NCBI GenBank assembly: GCA_910589415.1
Contig: OU342632.1
Location: 18,913,507 to 18,977,506 of the forward strand
DNA length: 64,000 nt
Source of the DNA: Malachius bipustulatus
Lineage: Eukaryota > Arthropoda > Insecta > Coleoptera > Melyridae
Direction of reading: 5' to 3'
Shown here one piece after another: positions 34,201 to 46,959 of this stretch. The position numbers and the translations under genes were made by a program. Below the pieces are notes generated by a model. That model saw nothing but the letters and a program-made list of their open reading frames with translations. It did not search any database and was not told where the DNA came from. Positions within the stretch are counted from its first letter, which is position 1. Each line of letters begins with the position of its first letter.

Positions 34201-37200
34201 TTATTTATTATTTAAATCAACAGGAATCGTCCAAAATCCTGCAGAATATCCTGGAAAATCCATCATTGAACCTGACGTCACTTTACCAGTTATATTTGGT
34301 AAATCGTAATCACTTGATAACGTTAGCAATTTTCCATTTAAATCGACGTACCTAGAAAGATAATACATACTTACGTTTTTATGTATCAGTTATTTCGTGT
34401 ACCTACTTACCCTGAAAGAACGTCGTTTAGGTGACCAGTCAAAATAAATTCCTCACACGTAGATCCACTACGTTGGAAATTCTTCGGCAGAATATCACTG
34501 ATATTGAATGACTCGGAATTCTCACCGACATTCACACCAAAAACTGAAAATATACCGTGAGAATAGCGAGTCTTTATACACATATAAGAAAAACAATTCA
34601 AAATAACAATAATTTAGGTCAGTTGTATGCAAACTTGAAAAAATTCAAAAGTATTAGCGCCGGTTGACTGCATGCTAAAAGAGCCCAATAGACCATTTTG
34701 TCTTAAAACCGTAAAAACCATTTCCAATTCCAAAAGTGCCATTTGTGAAAATGTGTGCCTAGCTTTAGAACAATAATTAGAACTTTCAAAAATAATCAAA
34801 ACAATGGTTGTGGGATACATCCTCCTTACCAATTTTCGTTATAACAGTTGTTCACGGACAAGAATATTTACAGGCTAAGATTAAGTTCATGATGATGGCC
34901 ATCCCTTGAGGAATCCAAGAGAATGCCTACCGTTGAAATGTCATGAAACCTAGAATAACCAGCCTTTTTTTTCGACTGTACTAGAGGGAAAGATCTTTCT
35001 GGATTGTATCCCACATTTAACTATACCTAAACAAGCTTTTATTGTATCTGTTAGAAGCATAAACCGCAAAAATATATTATTTCATTTCATTATCAGAAAT
35101 AATTGTGTTGTAATAGCGATGCTCATAAATTCGTATAATCTACAGTACTTTTTCAAAGACATAAATATTGTGTGCTTCGTTTCTAGTCAGTATAAAGCAG
35201 ATAATAATCCACGTTTTCCCGGAAGTAAGATTTCACTTCAGGATTCAGGAAAGGAAAGGGGCAGCCAGAAACTGGGTGCAAATTCCTAAACAGGGGAACG
35301 TCATAAAATCTTTAACGTTAATCCGCGCATAAAACGGGCCCAAACGCTCTAACAGCGGGACGTCGTTGATAAAATTCAAGTACACAGGCATTTTTTATGT
35401 TCCGGAAATTCTTAATATCAAAACATCCACTTTTCGTGATGACGTTCTACGTTGAAAAGTCAAATAAAATCCTACAAACGTTTTTTGTAAATAATTACTT
35501 AACCTGAAGATTCACACTACTTTACTGTTGACGTGAAGTCGTTAAAGAATTGAAAAATTATTTTTATACAGGGTCGTAATGCCTATAATTTAAAATCAAT
35601 TTGGACCTTACAGAGTGTCCCATATGAGATTGACATATCAAAGTTATGTTGTTGCATTTTAAGATTCTCTGAGATGAAAAATAAGACTGATCTGAAGAAA
35701 AAGCACTTAATCCGAAACCTTTGAGCTAAGAGAGTAAACCCTAACAAAAAAAAACTGCCACCATAATAGAGTCAAAGCTCGACTAAACGATTCCATGAAT
35801 TATTGGTTGCCCAAGTTTCAGGACTTGGTTAATATCCCAGGTCGAATGCAAAACAAACAATTAAATCTATAACGGATTCTTCGGGGATGAAGTTTTCAGG
35901 AGTTACAATACCTCCCAATCAAAAACTGTGACACCATCACCCAGTGCACCAACATCAGTGGATAAACGCAGACATAATCTCCCTCCACGAGCATCTCCAA
36001 AACAACCACCCACACATTCTAGCCAGAAAACCATCTCCTCTGCTACCACCCCTAAGAACAACCTGAATCATCCTAGTATGACTTGATGGTTCAAGTCTTG
36101 AATAAGGGTACCACCAAGTATATTTCCTTTTTCTACTGGTCTCTCATTGATTGTTCTCTTCTAATCATTAGGTGCCGGTGCAGATCTATTTCAGCAACCT
36201 CTTCCACCTTCCGCACCAAGCCCACATGTAACCTCACTCCACCATCATCTCCAAAAGAATCACCCACATTGCGCCCTTACAGAGACGTCATCAACAGCGC
36301 AAATAACCATCTGCTCTGCTCTGGCTGTGAGTTTCATGTACATCTCAACTACATAGATGGATTAAGCGTATACGTGCATAGATACCTCTGCTACTACCCC
36401 GAAGAACGACCTCCTCAATCAATTATATGAATCTCTGAGAATTATTTGGCGCTACAAATCTGCAAGCTGAGATGATTTGCGTGTATTTTTTGCATCCTTT
36501 GGGTAGCCGTTTGCTTCCAACATCTGTAAGCGAATCTACGAGGTGTTTTCCCTTTGGTGTAGTATGAAGACTTACTACTGTTGTGTATTCGATGAGTCCC
36601 GGGACCTCTTCACGTTCCGCCACTGGCGTCATGACGAGCCGCTGGAGGTCGGAGATCAGGAATACATTGGAAGGGTAGCAAGCGAGGGTTTCTAACACTA
36701 CATTCCTCATGCACAGATACGAGCTCCGGTTGAAAACCGAACCTTCGTTCAACAAAAGCTGCTGCAAAACTGCTACCCGAAACCAAGAACAAAGGCCATC
36801 GCACTTGGCGTAGTCCTTCTGGTGGGCGACAATATCCCTCCCACCGAATACTTTCATCCCTAGACACCAACAAGAAGGCAAAGTGAACTCAACGAACTGA
36901 ACTTGTCTCGGTTAGTTAGCTTTAGCTAGTTCACTTACCTGTTAGTAGTGACGTATCTTCCTTATGTTTGTGGCAGTAAAAGCGTACGTTGCCAATATTT
37001 TTCGTATTGCAGTAAAGTACTCTTTTACCGACTAGGCGTTGAAATAAAATACTGGCCCACCAGCTCTGAAAGCATCAATACAATTAGTGAGAACGTTTAT
37101 ACATATAATAGCTCTGGTTACCACATCATCTTTGTTATTTGATACATCAGCTTCAGGTCAAAAAGTTGTGAATATTAAGAGGAAGAGGAGGAGGGGCTTG

Positions 37201-40200
37201 GTATAAACATCCTCACTATTATATGTAGCACACTGCATAGTTCTCTATAAAACTTACTGGTAAAGGATTATACAAATCATCGAGTAAGGCGTATGGATTT
37301 CCAACGATTGCTTGACGAATAACGACATCTACATTTTGTTTCGCACAAATTCCGAGTTTATCCAGCCAAATAAATATGGCGATAAATTTATCGGAAAGGC
37401 CCTGTGCACCTCCGTTGTATGAATCTGCGGTTTCGCCTGGAATTTCGGTCGAACAGTATCATAAATGAAACGGTAAAATATTACGTTTACGTACCCAACC
37501 ATACTTGTTTTGTCCATGCTTTCTCTTTTGTTAAATTATGAATGGCAGCAATGTCCCATTTCAAACTATCAAAAATTGTTGTATCTAAAAAATCAGACTT
37601 TTGTGCTGTAGATCCAGCAAAGTAGTACCTGGTCAATAAGAATAATTATACAGTGATACTAGGAAGTAGGAAGACGTTATTCGTAAACAGCAGCATGTAA
37701 AATTTTGAAAAATTCTGTTTTTTTGTGTCTTTATTCAAAAACGTAAAACTTTTTGATCAATACTTGGTCAAGAACACAATTTTCAAGCCTCAAGGTTGTA
37801 GATAAGGAATTTTAAAATTGACGTAAAGTTTTTATCATTATACCTAGATATTTTCTTTAAAAAAAATGGGAATCGCGACGGAACACGGAACAAAAGGCAG
37901 CAAGAAGTGTTTTTTTTTTGCTAATCATTCAGAAATGCCATCAAGCAGTCCTTTTAATATTTCTAGAATGGAACAGAAATTCCGTGAATTTTGTCATGTT
38001 ATAAAGGTCTACCAAAAAAGAGGACGTCCTCTAACAGACGGAGGCACTTCTTTGAATATTATCTCAGATTTTCCGGAGAATGTCTATAAAGCACGACGAG
38101 CTTTAGCCGCCGAGAACATTGTTCTCAAAGAACGGTATTAGGAACTATTATGGGAGAACTGAAATAGCACGCTTAGGAGTAATTGATTCATCTGTTACCT
38201 ACAAGAATTATTGTACAACGATGATCCAGATCGATGACTTCAGTTTTCTGCAACAATGATGAATGCGACAAAATAATCCAATGTGACTAAATACTATTCC
38301 CATAATGTGAAGCATCACTCTAACTTCAAGCAGTGCTACCCTTAATAGACGGAATTTTAGATTTTCGACCGCAAATCCGCGAAAGCTCAATGTAAGGGCT
38401 GGAATCATTATCAATAGAATCTTGTCCTAACTTAAATTCTTCCAATCCTGAAAATCAAAATATTCGAGCAAATAATTTGTGGTTGCACCATGATGGTGTT
38501 TCACCGCATTATTACGAGCCTATTTAAGATTGTCTTTCCGGATCAATCGATTATTGAAGAGGTCTAGTTTCGTGGTCCATACGAGATTACCCAATTTTAT
38601 TTTATGCAGTTATGTCAGATACAAAAGATTCCTAAGCCGAATATTTTAAAACGGCTATACAGGGTGTTTCATTAGCAGAGAGCCATGGCTGAAGGGTAGG
38701 TGTAGTTTTTCAAGACGATTCAGGATCTGGTTTTGAAATTTTTCTGAGGCCCTTATTCGTTTTTATTTTACTGGGTGATTTTGAAAAAAAAAATAGAATT
38801 GTTTTTCGCCAACTACCACAAACTAATGGCTCAAAAGTAGGACTAGGAAGTTTTATGTTGCTAAATTGATAATTTGATTATTTATAAGAAAATAATATTT
38901 ATGTGTGATTTAAAATATAACAAACTTACTGGTGCCAAGTAATCACATCCAAAACCCCATTTTTCGTATTATCCAAAAAAGAATTCAAATATTCCAAACT
39001 GGCTTTATGTTTCTTTTGTGGTCTGGTAACATCGGGTCCAAGAATCATAGAATTCTCAAACACCGAGTACTTATTCAGAATATTACGTAGGGTTTCAAAA
39101 TCTTCAGCTAAAACATCCGCAGGTACGTCTACGCCGATTTTCTCTTTCATCAATGTGGGTTCTGAAAACGAAAAAGCCATGCAATGGCACGGTTTAAATA
39201 AGAAAGGAATAATAATAATTGAATTATGCAATAACTGGCTTTCAAATGACTTAAATTAATAACTTCGCCGCCAATAATATAATGCTAATGCTTTAATCCA
39301 AGAATTTTATCTACAGTGGCGACAGACATTTTATTAACGGCTACGAGATTGAAGATGAGACTTCCTGTGAAATTGTTTCTTTACGGTTAGAGCTGCCTGT
39401 ACAATTTTTCGCGAATATAATTCACGATACTTTGGTTGAATAATGAGCAAGAACTACAACTTCAATCTGGCACTGTTTCTTTATTAATTCAGATAATGTA
39501 GGTACATACTTAAGTTCATACTACCTAGTTTAATGAAAAATAGTGTACAGGGTGTTTGGACAATCAAACTCGAACGCCATGTATAAAATCGTATTTTAAG
39601 CATAAAAGAGAGAATATCTTTTTTCAAGATGAGGCCTCGTTTAGGGAATATTTCGAAAAATGTAAAACTAATAAACAATAAATGGACAAATAGACAATAA
39701 AGAGACAAAAAAATGTATTTTTTGGTCTGGACAGCTAAAATCGGACGCCAAATATAAAATCGCATTTTAATCATAAAAGAGAGAATAACTTTTTCCAAGA
39801 TCAAGCCTCGTTTAGCAAATATTTCCATAAATGTAAAACCAAGGCTGCAATTTTTTTTTTTTAGGTCTGTACGGGAGAGTGAAAATAGAACGCCATGTAT
39901 AAAATCGCGTTTTAAACATAAAACAGAGAATAGTGTTTTTTTCAGTTCAGGCCTCCTTTAACAAATATTTCTATAAGTGGAAAACTTAGAGACAAAAAAT
40001 AGACAAATAGAAAATAAAAAGACAAAAAAAAAATTTATAACTGGACAGCTGAAATCGAACGTAATGTATAAAATTGTATTTTAAGCATAAAAAGAGGTAC
40101 CTAATTTTTTTTTCAAGATGAGTCCTCGTCTGGGAAATATTTCAAAAAATGTAAAGTTAAGAGACAATAAATAAACAAATCGACAATAAAAGACAAAAAA

Positions 40201-43200
40201 AAAATTATTTTTTACTGGACAGTCAAAATCGAACGCCATGTAAAAAATCGAATTTTAAGCATAAAAGAGAGAATAACTTTTTTCAAGAGAAGCCTCGTTT
40301 AGGGAATCTTTCCATAAATGTAAAACCAAGGTAGCTAAATTTTTTCTTAGTAACTGGGCAGTCGAATTCAAACGCCATGTATAAAATCGTATTTTAAACA
40401 TAAATAAGAGAATAGTTTTTTTTTCAGTTCAGGCCTCCTGTAGCAAATATTTCCATAAATAGAAAACTTAGAGACAAAAAATAGACAAATAGAAAATAAA
40501 GAGACAAAATTTTTTTTTTATAACTGCACAGCTAAAATCGAGCGTAATGTATAAAATTGTATTTTAAGCATAAAAAGACGTAACTTTTTTCAAGATAAGG
40601 CCTCGTTTAGGAAATATTTCCAAAAATGTAAAGTTCCTAGACAATAAATAGACAAATACACAAGAACGAGACAAATAAAATATTTTTTATAACTGATGGA
40701 CAGCTTAAATCGAACGCCATGTATAAAATTGTATGTTAAGCAGAAAAATTTTTACAGCTTTTGTTTTACATTTTTAGAAATATTTCCTAAAGAAGGCCTG
40801 ATCTTGAAAAAAGCTTTTCTCTCTTTTATGCTTAAAGTACGATTTCATATGTAACGTTTTGGATATTCAGTAACCAAAAACCGTGTATACCTATACCGTG
40901 CGAGTACAGAGTCTTTATACATGGCCGAATTGCAATCAATAGTAGTTTCTATTGAAAACTGTTTCAATGGAATTGTTTGCAACAATTCCAAAAAGTTATC
41001 TAAAAGCTCATTGAGATAGAAACCAATAATTTCCCTACTAACAAAGGCTCAGTTTTCAGAATAATCGTACCGAGCAATAATTTTCCAATGTATAGGGAAT
41101 GTCGTTGATTTGATTAGTGTCAGTCTAGTTAACATTTTCTGCTCTGCACCGCAGATCGGACTCACTTGTACGTTTATTAATTTTATTAAGTTCTCATTTG
41201 AATCTGTCATTATTGCAAAATTTGAAATAAAATACCATTTCCAAGTTCCCAATCGAGTTTCAAATCATTTTCAGCGGCAAATCTGATGAGTTCTTCGACA
41301 TTTCCTGGTTCCCAGCTACCGTTATCACTTCTCATTAAGACATTCAAATCAAAGATTACTTCAAATCCCAAGTCCGTCAATTTTCCCACCACGTCCTTCA
41401 ATTGAGAGCCTGTAATTATTAATTTGTTAACTTTTTCCATAATTTGTAGGTAGGTGGTAGGAAAAATTTAATAATGTTCGTACCTTTTAGCTTATATTTT
41501 GTAACTTCTGGAGGGTATGTTGAGGAATTAAGTTCCGGGTGTTCTCCCGAAAGAAATTCCACTCTGTCCGCTCCGGTGCCTCCGATCCGAAAATAGGCCG
41601 GAGCGAGGTGCTTTAAAGTTTTCATTAATTTTGTGTTCCTGCATAAAGTGGATATTTTACATAACCGTGAAATCGTAATTGACCGAGGTTTACAACATTT
41701 AAATATTTCTTGAAACTGCAGGAAAAGTCATTAAAAGGCAAAAAATTATTCACTCAAGTTTTTATATTGATCGTTACTGTGTAATAAACTTTTAAGCGCT
41801 TTCAACCTCTTTTAAAATGTGTACGCTGTTACTTAAAAAAAAATTTCTTCTTATTGTTAATATTTTTAAGTGTGTAGACGATTTTATACTAAAAAAAATT
41901 TTTTATTGAATTATTTCATGCAGTTCACATTTTGACTGTCATTTTAGTTTCGAAATTACATTCTTTTACGCACAAGTACTCAAAAGTATGTTCTTTTACG
42001 CACTAGACCTTAAAAGTATTAGAAATGCCAATCAAAATATTTGTGACTACTAAAAATATGGTGTGTACATTCACAGACCTTTGTTTATGCGAAGGAACAA
42101 TTTTAGAGCGCAAGTCATATGTCAACGTGGAAGTAGTGCCTGGAGATTGGAGGTGACGTGGAAGTATCAGTGAAGTTAACGCGAAATTTTTGAACAATAG
42201 AATCTAGGCAAGATGACGTAAGCCTCAGCGAATTGGCTGGATGACTAGGAGGTTGGAAAGCGAGAAGCTGATGGACGTACAGACACCAGAAGAATAATTA
42301 ACTACCTATGCTTGTATCAGTAGCCTTTTTAAAGAAATAGTGAAGTATATGCGATTTTCTTCACGAATTATTAAACTTATATCTTGTCGTTCTCGCCAGA
42401 ATTACACTTTGGAATGATTTACCTACGCCTTAGTTGTTTTTCGACGCGATTACGTATAAAAATCTATAGTATCTGCAATAAATAACTTAACCCGGTCAAA
42501 TAATATGAACGTGTTTTCCCGTTAATAATTACCAGATTAATATCAGCTTCCGAAGTTTTTCGATTTTCAACATCAAACGTTTCGTGTTTAATTTTAAGAG
42601 ACTATTTAGACCAATGCTAATATCTCTTGAGTGCCGCCGTTTCTTGCAGATCAACTTTCGAGTTTTTTGACTGACTTCCTGTGTAATAGAGAAACAACAA
42701 CGCATTACCGTACAAGTACAAGTTCACCCATTGCATCAGTAAAAAACAAAAGTCTAAAAAGAACTTTTGAAGAAGGGCAAAATAAGTTTCTTGAAAGTCC
42801 ACTAACAAGAAGAGCCTACCTCCAGTATCTAACCTCGAAGATTCGTGATTTGTTTTAATTAAACTTGTTAACCAAAATACCTACTTACTTTAGTACTATT
42901 AAGGGCCGGTTGTTCCCACGAAAAGTTAAACTGTGATTAGTCAGCTATAGTTAAAATTTGAATGTAGTTAACTTTCAATTGCGTTGTTCAAAACATGCAA
43001 GAGATCAAAAAAATAACAAAACAGTGTGACAGAGCCATTCATTACCTACAGAAAAGGTACATACAGGGTGGCCCGGCGAAAAGGTACCAGGCCTAATAAC
43101 TTGAAAACTGAAGATGAACGCTAAAAACGCCGAAACAGGTCGATTTTGTTATCGAGGGGGACATATTTTCGTAACAAATTTAACTACCCAAGTTCCCCGC

Positions 43201-44753
43201 GTTGGCAGGGGTAGCTACCCCTTTGCTTATCATCATAGGGAACAGCTATTGAGTGATACATCATTTGAAAGCTACTTGAATTTTCTTTACAACGATATCC
43301 AACATTTTGGGTTTCGCTTACATACAGGGTGGCCCTAAAAAAATGTTTTCGTTTGGGGTTGCCAAGGGGGTGAACTTGGGTGGTTAAATTTGTCACGAAA
43401 ATATGCCTATTTTGATAAAAAAAAAATCGACCTGTTTCGGCGTTTTTCGCGTACATCTTCAGTTTCCAAGTTATTAAGGCGAGTTGCGTTATCGTTGGGC
43501 CACCCTGTATGTGAGCGAAACCCAAAATTTTGGATATCGTTGTAAAGAGAATTCGAGTGGCTTTCAAATGATGTATCACCCGATATCTGTTTACCTATGA
43601 TATCGGCAAAGGGGTAGCTACCCCTGCCAAGGGGGTGAGCTTGGGTAGTTAAATTTGTCACGAAAATATGTCCCCCTCGCTAACAAAATCGACCTGTTTC
43701 GGCGTTTTTCGCGTACATCTTCGATTTTCAAGTAATTAGGCGCGGTACCTCTTCGCTGTTGCATCCTGTATAGTTTTTCACCGTAGACGTTGCAAAATGT
43801 GTCAAAATCTGGAAAAACTTCGGCAGGTCATTCCGACTATTTTCCACGTGCCCCATTTGTATCTTTCTGTATTTCCTAGATCGTAAAAATTTTTTTTTTC
43901 AACATATAATCTGAAGTCTTGGCTTCAATAATTTATTAGTCTCGCATATATTGGCACTTTTATCGAAAAATAAAAAAAATTCTTCGCTGCTCGAAAAATA
44001 GCTTACAGTTTTTTTCTCGGTTTTTTTAATAAAAAAATCGATAAATTAATGCCTTTTAATTTATTTTTCATGTACTTTATTTGTGATTAAGAAAATTGAA
44101 AGAGCAATCGTAGCGATAATTAATCCACATAAATGAGTGTGAAAAAATGATCCACATCGGTCTTTTAATAACAAAGATATGACAATTTTAAAAATAATTT
44201 TTATTAGAAATACACTTTCCAAATTTGGGGCTCTTCACTTAACGAGACATCATGTACTGTAATACAGGGTGTCCCATTTTTATCACCGCAAAATTTACAT
44301 TTACATCGAGGTTTAATTTCTTTAATATTATTTTTATTATTTTATTTCATTTGTTAGTTTTACTTTTTTAAGTATCTCACTGATTTATTTTACTGTTTAT
44401 GAATTTACTGAATTTATTATCAACAGAAGAAAATTTACTATTTAGATATTAATTTTTCAGAAAAAAACTGAGACACCCTGTATATTCAGTTTCTAAGGTA
44501 ACGTCAAAATATAAACAATAAGTCCATGCACAACAACATACCTGACATCGAAGTTCTTGAAACTTCTTCCAATAGCAGTTGAATCCAGAGCAATGCTCAG
44601 GAACAACTCGTTTGTGTCATGATCTCTAAACGAAGATTCTTCATCATCATAGCTTATATCAATTTCACCTGTTATATCGATTATCGTTACTGCTGCAGAA
44701 AAATTTAATAAAGCAGATATAGAAATAATTCCAATAATAATAAGTGGCCTCAT
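34201..44753 (-). CDS. Heparanase-like GH79 endo-beta-glucuronidase, complete, nine exons
   Basis: Heparanase cleaves heparan sulfate chains in lysosomes or the extracellular matrix. Exons in order: 44753-44542, 41638-41484, 41409-41236, 39161-38930, 37628-37495, 37436-37258, 37065-36939, 34543-34411 and 34351-34201. All junctions are GT-AG and in phase, giving 498 aa (human 543). Residues 1-20 are a signal peptide from ATG 44753. Landmarks are LAPAYFRIGGTGAD (82-95), WELGNEP with acid/base Glu181, ITWHQYY (254-260), GETADSYNGGA with nucleophile Glu304, and SWWASILFQRLVG after residue 362. The Glu pair lies 123 residues apart, close to the human spacing of 118. The Glu181 codon is split across the exon 3/4 junction. 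The segment matching the human excised linker is short, so maturation may differ. No stop or frameshift interrupts the model. Introns 1, 3, 4 and 7 are 1.3-2.9 kb and filled with repeats; the others are 58-192 bp. Confidence 0.93.
34600..36938. other. Heparanase intron 7 content
   Basis: 35573-35660 starts TACAGGGTCGTAATG and looks like a small element fragment. 35930-36420 on + is rich in CACC/CATC and repeats the theme CCATCATCTCCAAAA-AA-CACCCACA, possibly a decayed Pro/Ser/Thr-rich ORF1 of a retroelement. 36881-36423 on - is open for 152 codons but carries no domain I recognise. Confidence 0.4.
37866..38141 (+). pseudogene. Possible LINE ORF1 C-terminal fragment (tentative)
   Basis: Within heparanase intron 4, opposite strand. 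The frame reads ...GTSLNIISDFPENVYKARR ALAAEN. The spacing I--DF------ARR-- resembles the C-terminal domain of LINE ORF1 proteins. The similarity is short and the rest of the frame is not recognisable, so the call is weak. Confidence 0.3.
38657..38780. mobile_element. Small DNA-element fragment
   Basis: TACAGGGTGTTTCATTAGCA GAG... is the type of terminus seen at several other places in the window (TACAGGGTG-). No matching right end was located. Confidence 0.35.
39545..40856. repeat. Higher-order tandem array bounded by an inverted monomer
   Basis: The landmark CG(C/T)(C/A)ATGTATAAAAT occurs near 39576, 39747, 39891, 40060, 40235, 40372, 40541 and 40714. Spacings of about 171, 144, 169, 175, 137, 169 and 173 show a three-monomer higher-order unit of about 484 bp. 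The last block, about 40765-40856, is the same monomer inverted: its reverse strand reads GTACTTTAAGCATAAAAGAG AG...TTTTTTCAAGAT-AGGCC, as the first unit does. The array begins at TACAGGGTGTTTGGACA (39545). It lies in heparanase intron 3 and encodes nothing. Confidence 0.85.
43062..43770. mobile_element. Composite fold-back element with nested inner element
   Basis: The outer arm 43062-43320 (TACAGGGTGGCCCGGCGAAA AGGTACC...) is repeated inverted at about 43510-43770 (...GGTACCTCTTCGCTGTTGCA TCCTGTA). The inner block 43322-43509 has its own 13-bp inverted ends (TACAGGGTGGCCC / GGGCCACCCTGTA) and carries a partial third copy of the arm sequence. It lies in heparanase intron 1. No protein is encoded; the open frames on both strands are the same arm translated. 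Confidence 0.8.
43790..44250 (+). repeat. Dispersed repeat (partner at 46960-47330)
   Basis: AAACTTCGGCAGGT-ATT, GCCCCATTTGTATCTT, AGT-TTGGCTTCAAT, CTCGCATAT-TTGG, GAAAATT-AAAGA-CAATCG and GGTCTTTTAATA-C-AAGATA occur in the same order in both places. Non-coding, old element. Confidence 0.75.
44263..44482. mobile_element. MITE, 220 bp, in heparanase intron 1
   Basis: Exact 11-bp terminal inverted repeats, TACAGGGTGTC at 44263-44273 and GACACCCTGTA at 44472-44482, flank an AT-rich non-coding interior. The element sits only ~60 bp downstream of heparanase exon 1. Confidence 0.75.
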
Positions 44754-45429
44754 TTTTAGAAAGATACACTCGAGAGAAAAAAACGCTTCCTTATGAGACG
44801 CGAGAGACAACAAAGATGCAATCAGTAGCCAGGTTTCCTATTGACAATGACAATCATATCGTTAGTTTTATCATTTTGTTTATCGTGGAAAAATATTTCA
44901 ATAACTTGGTTCAAATTGAATAAGATATAAGACGACAATATGTAAGTTAGTACCTAGGTATCCACTTATCTTAGTTACAGCTGTAGAAATATTTTTTGTA
45001 GATCTGATTTTTCCTATAACTTGATGAAAACCTGTTGGATTTTATTGACAATAAACAAATAAGTAAATTAATAAATTCATAACATCTCCAGTTGTTATTT
45101 AAATTTACAAAATATCAATTAAAATGGCTTCCAATTTTTTGAAAAAAAAAATTCCAAACCCAAAGACAAGGTATACTGTTGCGTTTGTTATTAAATAAAC
45201 AGTGATAAGTGTTTTAATTTAGGTATCTACAAAATTATTCCGGTAGTTCGAGTTTAGATAGTTCAAGGTGTGAAGCAAGTAGCTTCCGAATATTTCGCTT
45301 CTTCTTAGGGACACAGTCGGTTAGATTAGCAAAAAATTGCGCATTTTCTGCAGATCAAATATTTCAAGCAGTTGTCAACGTATCATTTTTGTTTTCTGAG
45401 ACTGTCTAAAATCCATAATCCATCTATCT

Positions 45430-46640
45430 TGGACCTTGGACCTTGTTCTAGCTGACTTTCCTCTGAAGAATCCTATGGTACGGAAAGAGGATACGCACCA
45501 TCCTGCATTAACTATCGAGTTTTACAACCACGAAGGTCCCTCTGTCTCGCTGCCTAAGACTCTCGTTCCATCATTTAACGCCAACTATCATAAAAGCGCC
45601 AACTTTCCTGCTTTTTTGGTTTCACGGATGGTGAGATGGCTTGTAATCTGTTTTATTTCATTTTAAACAGCGCCGTTGATCTTTTTGTTCCAAAAACTGA
45701 ACCCCTATCTTATCGTAGGTATCCTATGTGGTTTACGTATAGCTGTTTAAAGAGAAAGACTGCTCTTTCTATAGAAATAATTATAACGGGAGTACATTCG
45801 CTGATTTGCCTGAGGTGCTGAACTCCTTTCGTGACTTCTTCAGTCAGTCACTCATACCTAATGTACCATTTAAATAGTTCCCTTCCCCCCTTTTAAACTT
45901 CCTACCCTTGATATCTATTTTTTTTTAAGACGAAGTCTTGATGGTATTTTCTTTCTTTCTTCTGCTCAATTTCCGTCCCGTTGGAAGTTATCTAGGGTGA
46001 TCCCTGTCTTCAAAAAATGAAACAAGAGTCAGATCACCTACAGAGACAAGTCAAACTACAGACGTATTTGCATTCTTCCTTACTTTGGAAAGGTGTTTGA
46101 AGAGGTCATTTTATAAAGTGTTCTATCCTCATGTCAGATTTCTTTTATCATCATGTCAACAATGTTTCATGAGTGGTCGCTCTACGGTCACTTACCTATA
46201 TGTTTGTCATCACCCAGAATACCTCTGAAGCTTTCGATTCTCACTCTCAAATCGTGAGGCTGGCACCCTTTTGACACCAGTTTTTGTAGACTCACCTTTC
46301 TTCTGGCTGTCAAGGGGTTGGACCGCTATCAAGTGGACCGGACGATTTGCCAAAACAGTGAAGCTATAGTGTTAGTCGTATTGCCTTACTACTTGGACGT
46401 AGCCCTTGTATTTTCCTCTCTGTAGCCCGTACTACAGCTGCTAGGTACCTCTTCGTTGAAACCAAACAAATCACTCACTCGCGTGTTACCCTCAATTCTC
46501 GCTTGTGCCCGCGCAAACCGCCGAAACCTGACCGTTCACTTCGGTCCCCGAAACACCACCAACTTCTTGGTTTCTTAACTTTCTTTCCAAATCAACTACT
46601 CTGGCTCGGGTTTCAAAATCGAACACTAGAGAATAGCCGC
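45430..46640 (+). mobile_element. Jockey-like LINE ORF2 remnant (endonuclease to reverse transcriptase)
   Basis: On +, 45436-45540 reads MDLVLADFPL...HHPALTIEF, the end of the LINE endonuclease domain (LDLVL, HH-AL---). It is followed in shifted frames by KSANFPAF, NSAVDLFVPKTEPLS and YPMWFTYSCLKRK, matching the linker to the reverse transcriptase. About 46045-46110 reads ICILPYFGKVFEEVI, reverse transcriptase motif 1, and downstream frames contain CFMSGRSTVTYL. At least six frame changes and stops show an old pseudogenic copy. The YADD catalytic motif is not visible. Confidence 0.7.
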
Positions 46641-46959
46641 TTTAACTTTTATTTACCGGTCGTATAGTTACTCGACGTAGGTAAATAACAGCCAGAGGTG
46701 CCTTCTGACATGAAAATGGCAACCATGTGTACCGATAAGTTTAAGGCCCCCGTTCAGGGCCGTACTTTTTTTTGCAACGTCTCACCTACATGATTTTTCC
46801 TCCATAACGGTACATCGCGAAGAGATTTCGTTTGTACGGTTACTTCGGGAAAGCATAGCCGTATAAACTTTGTAAAGATCGTTTTTCGAAAAAAAATTAG
46901 ATGATCGGTAATTGATCATAAAAAACTTCATTTTTCCCTTATTTTCGATTTTTTCCGAT

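Noticed and set aside
36423..36881. 152-codon open frame on -, the second longest single-frame ORF in the window
   Set aside because: No recognisable domain. It lies inside a heparanase intron, and a second frame is open over the same span; probably chance or an old element.
43114..43661. Several overlapping ORFs with shared peptides
   Set aside because: All come from the arms and centre of the fold-back element at 43062-43770.
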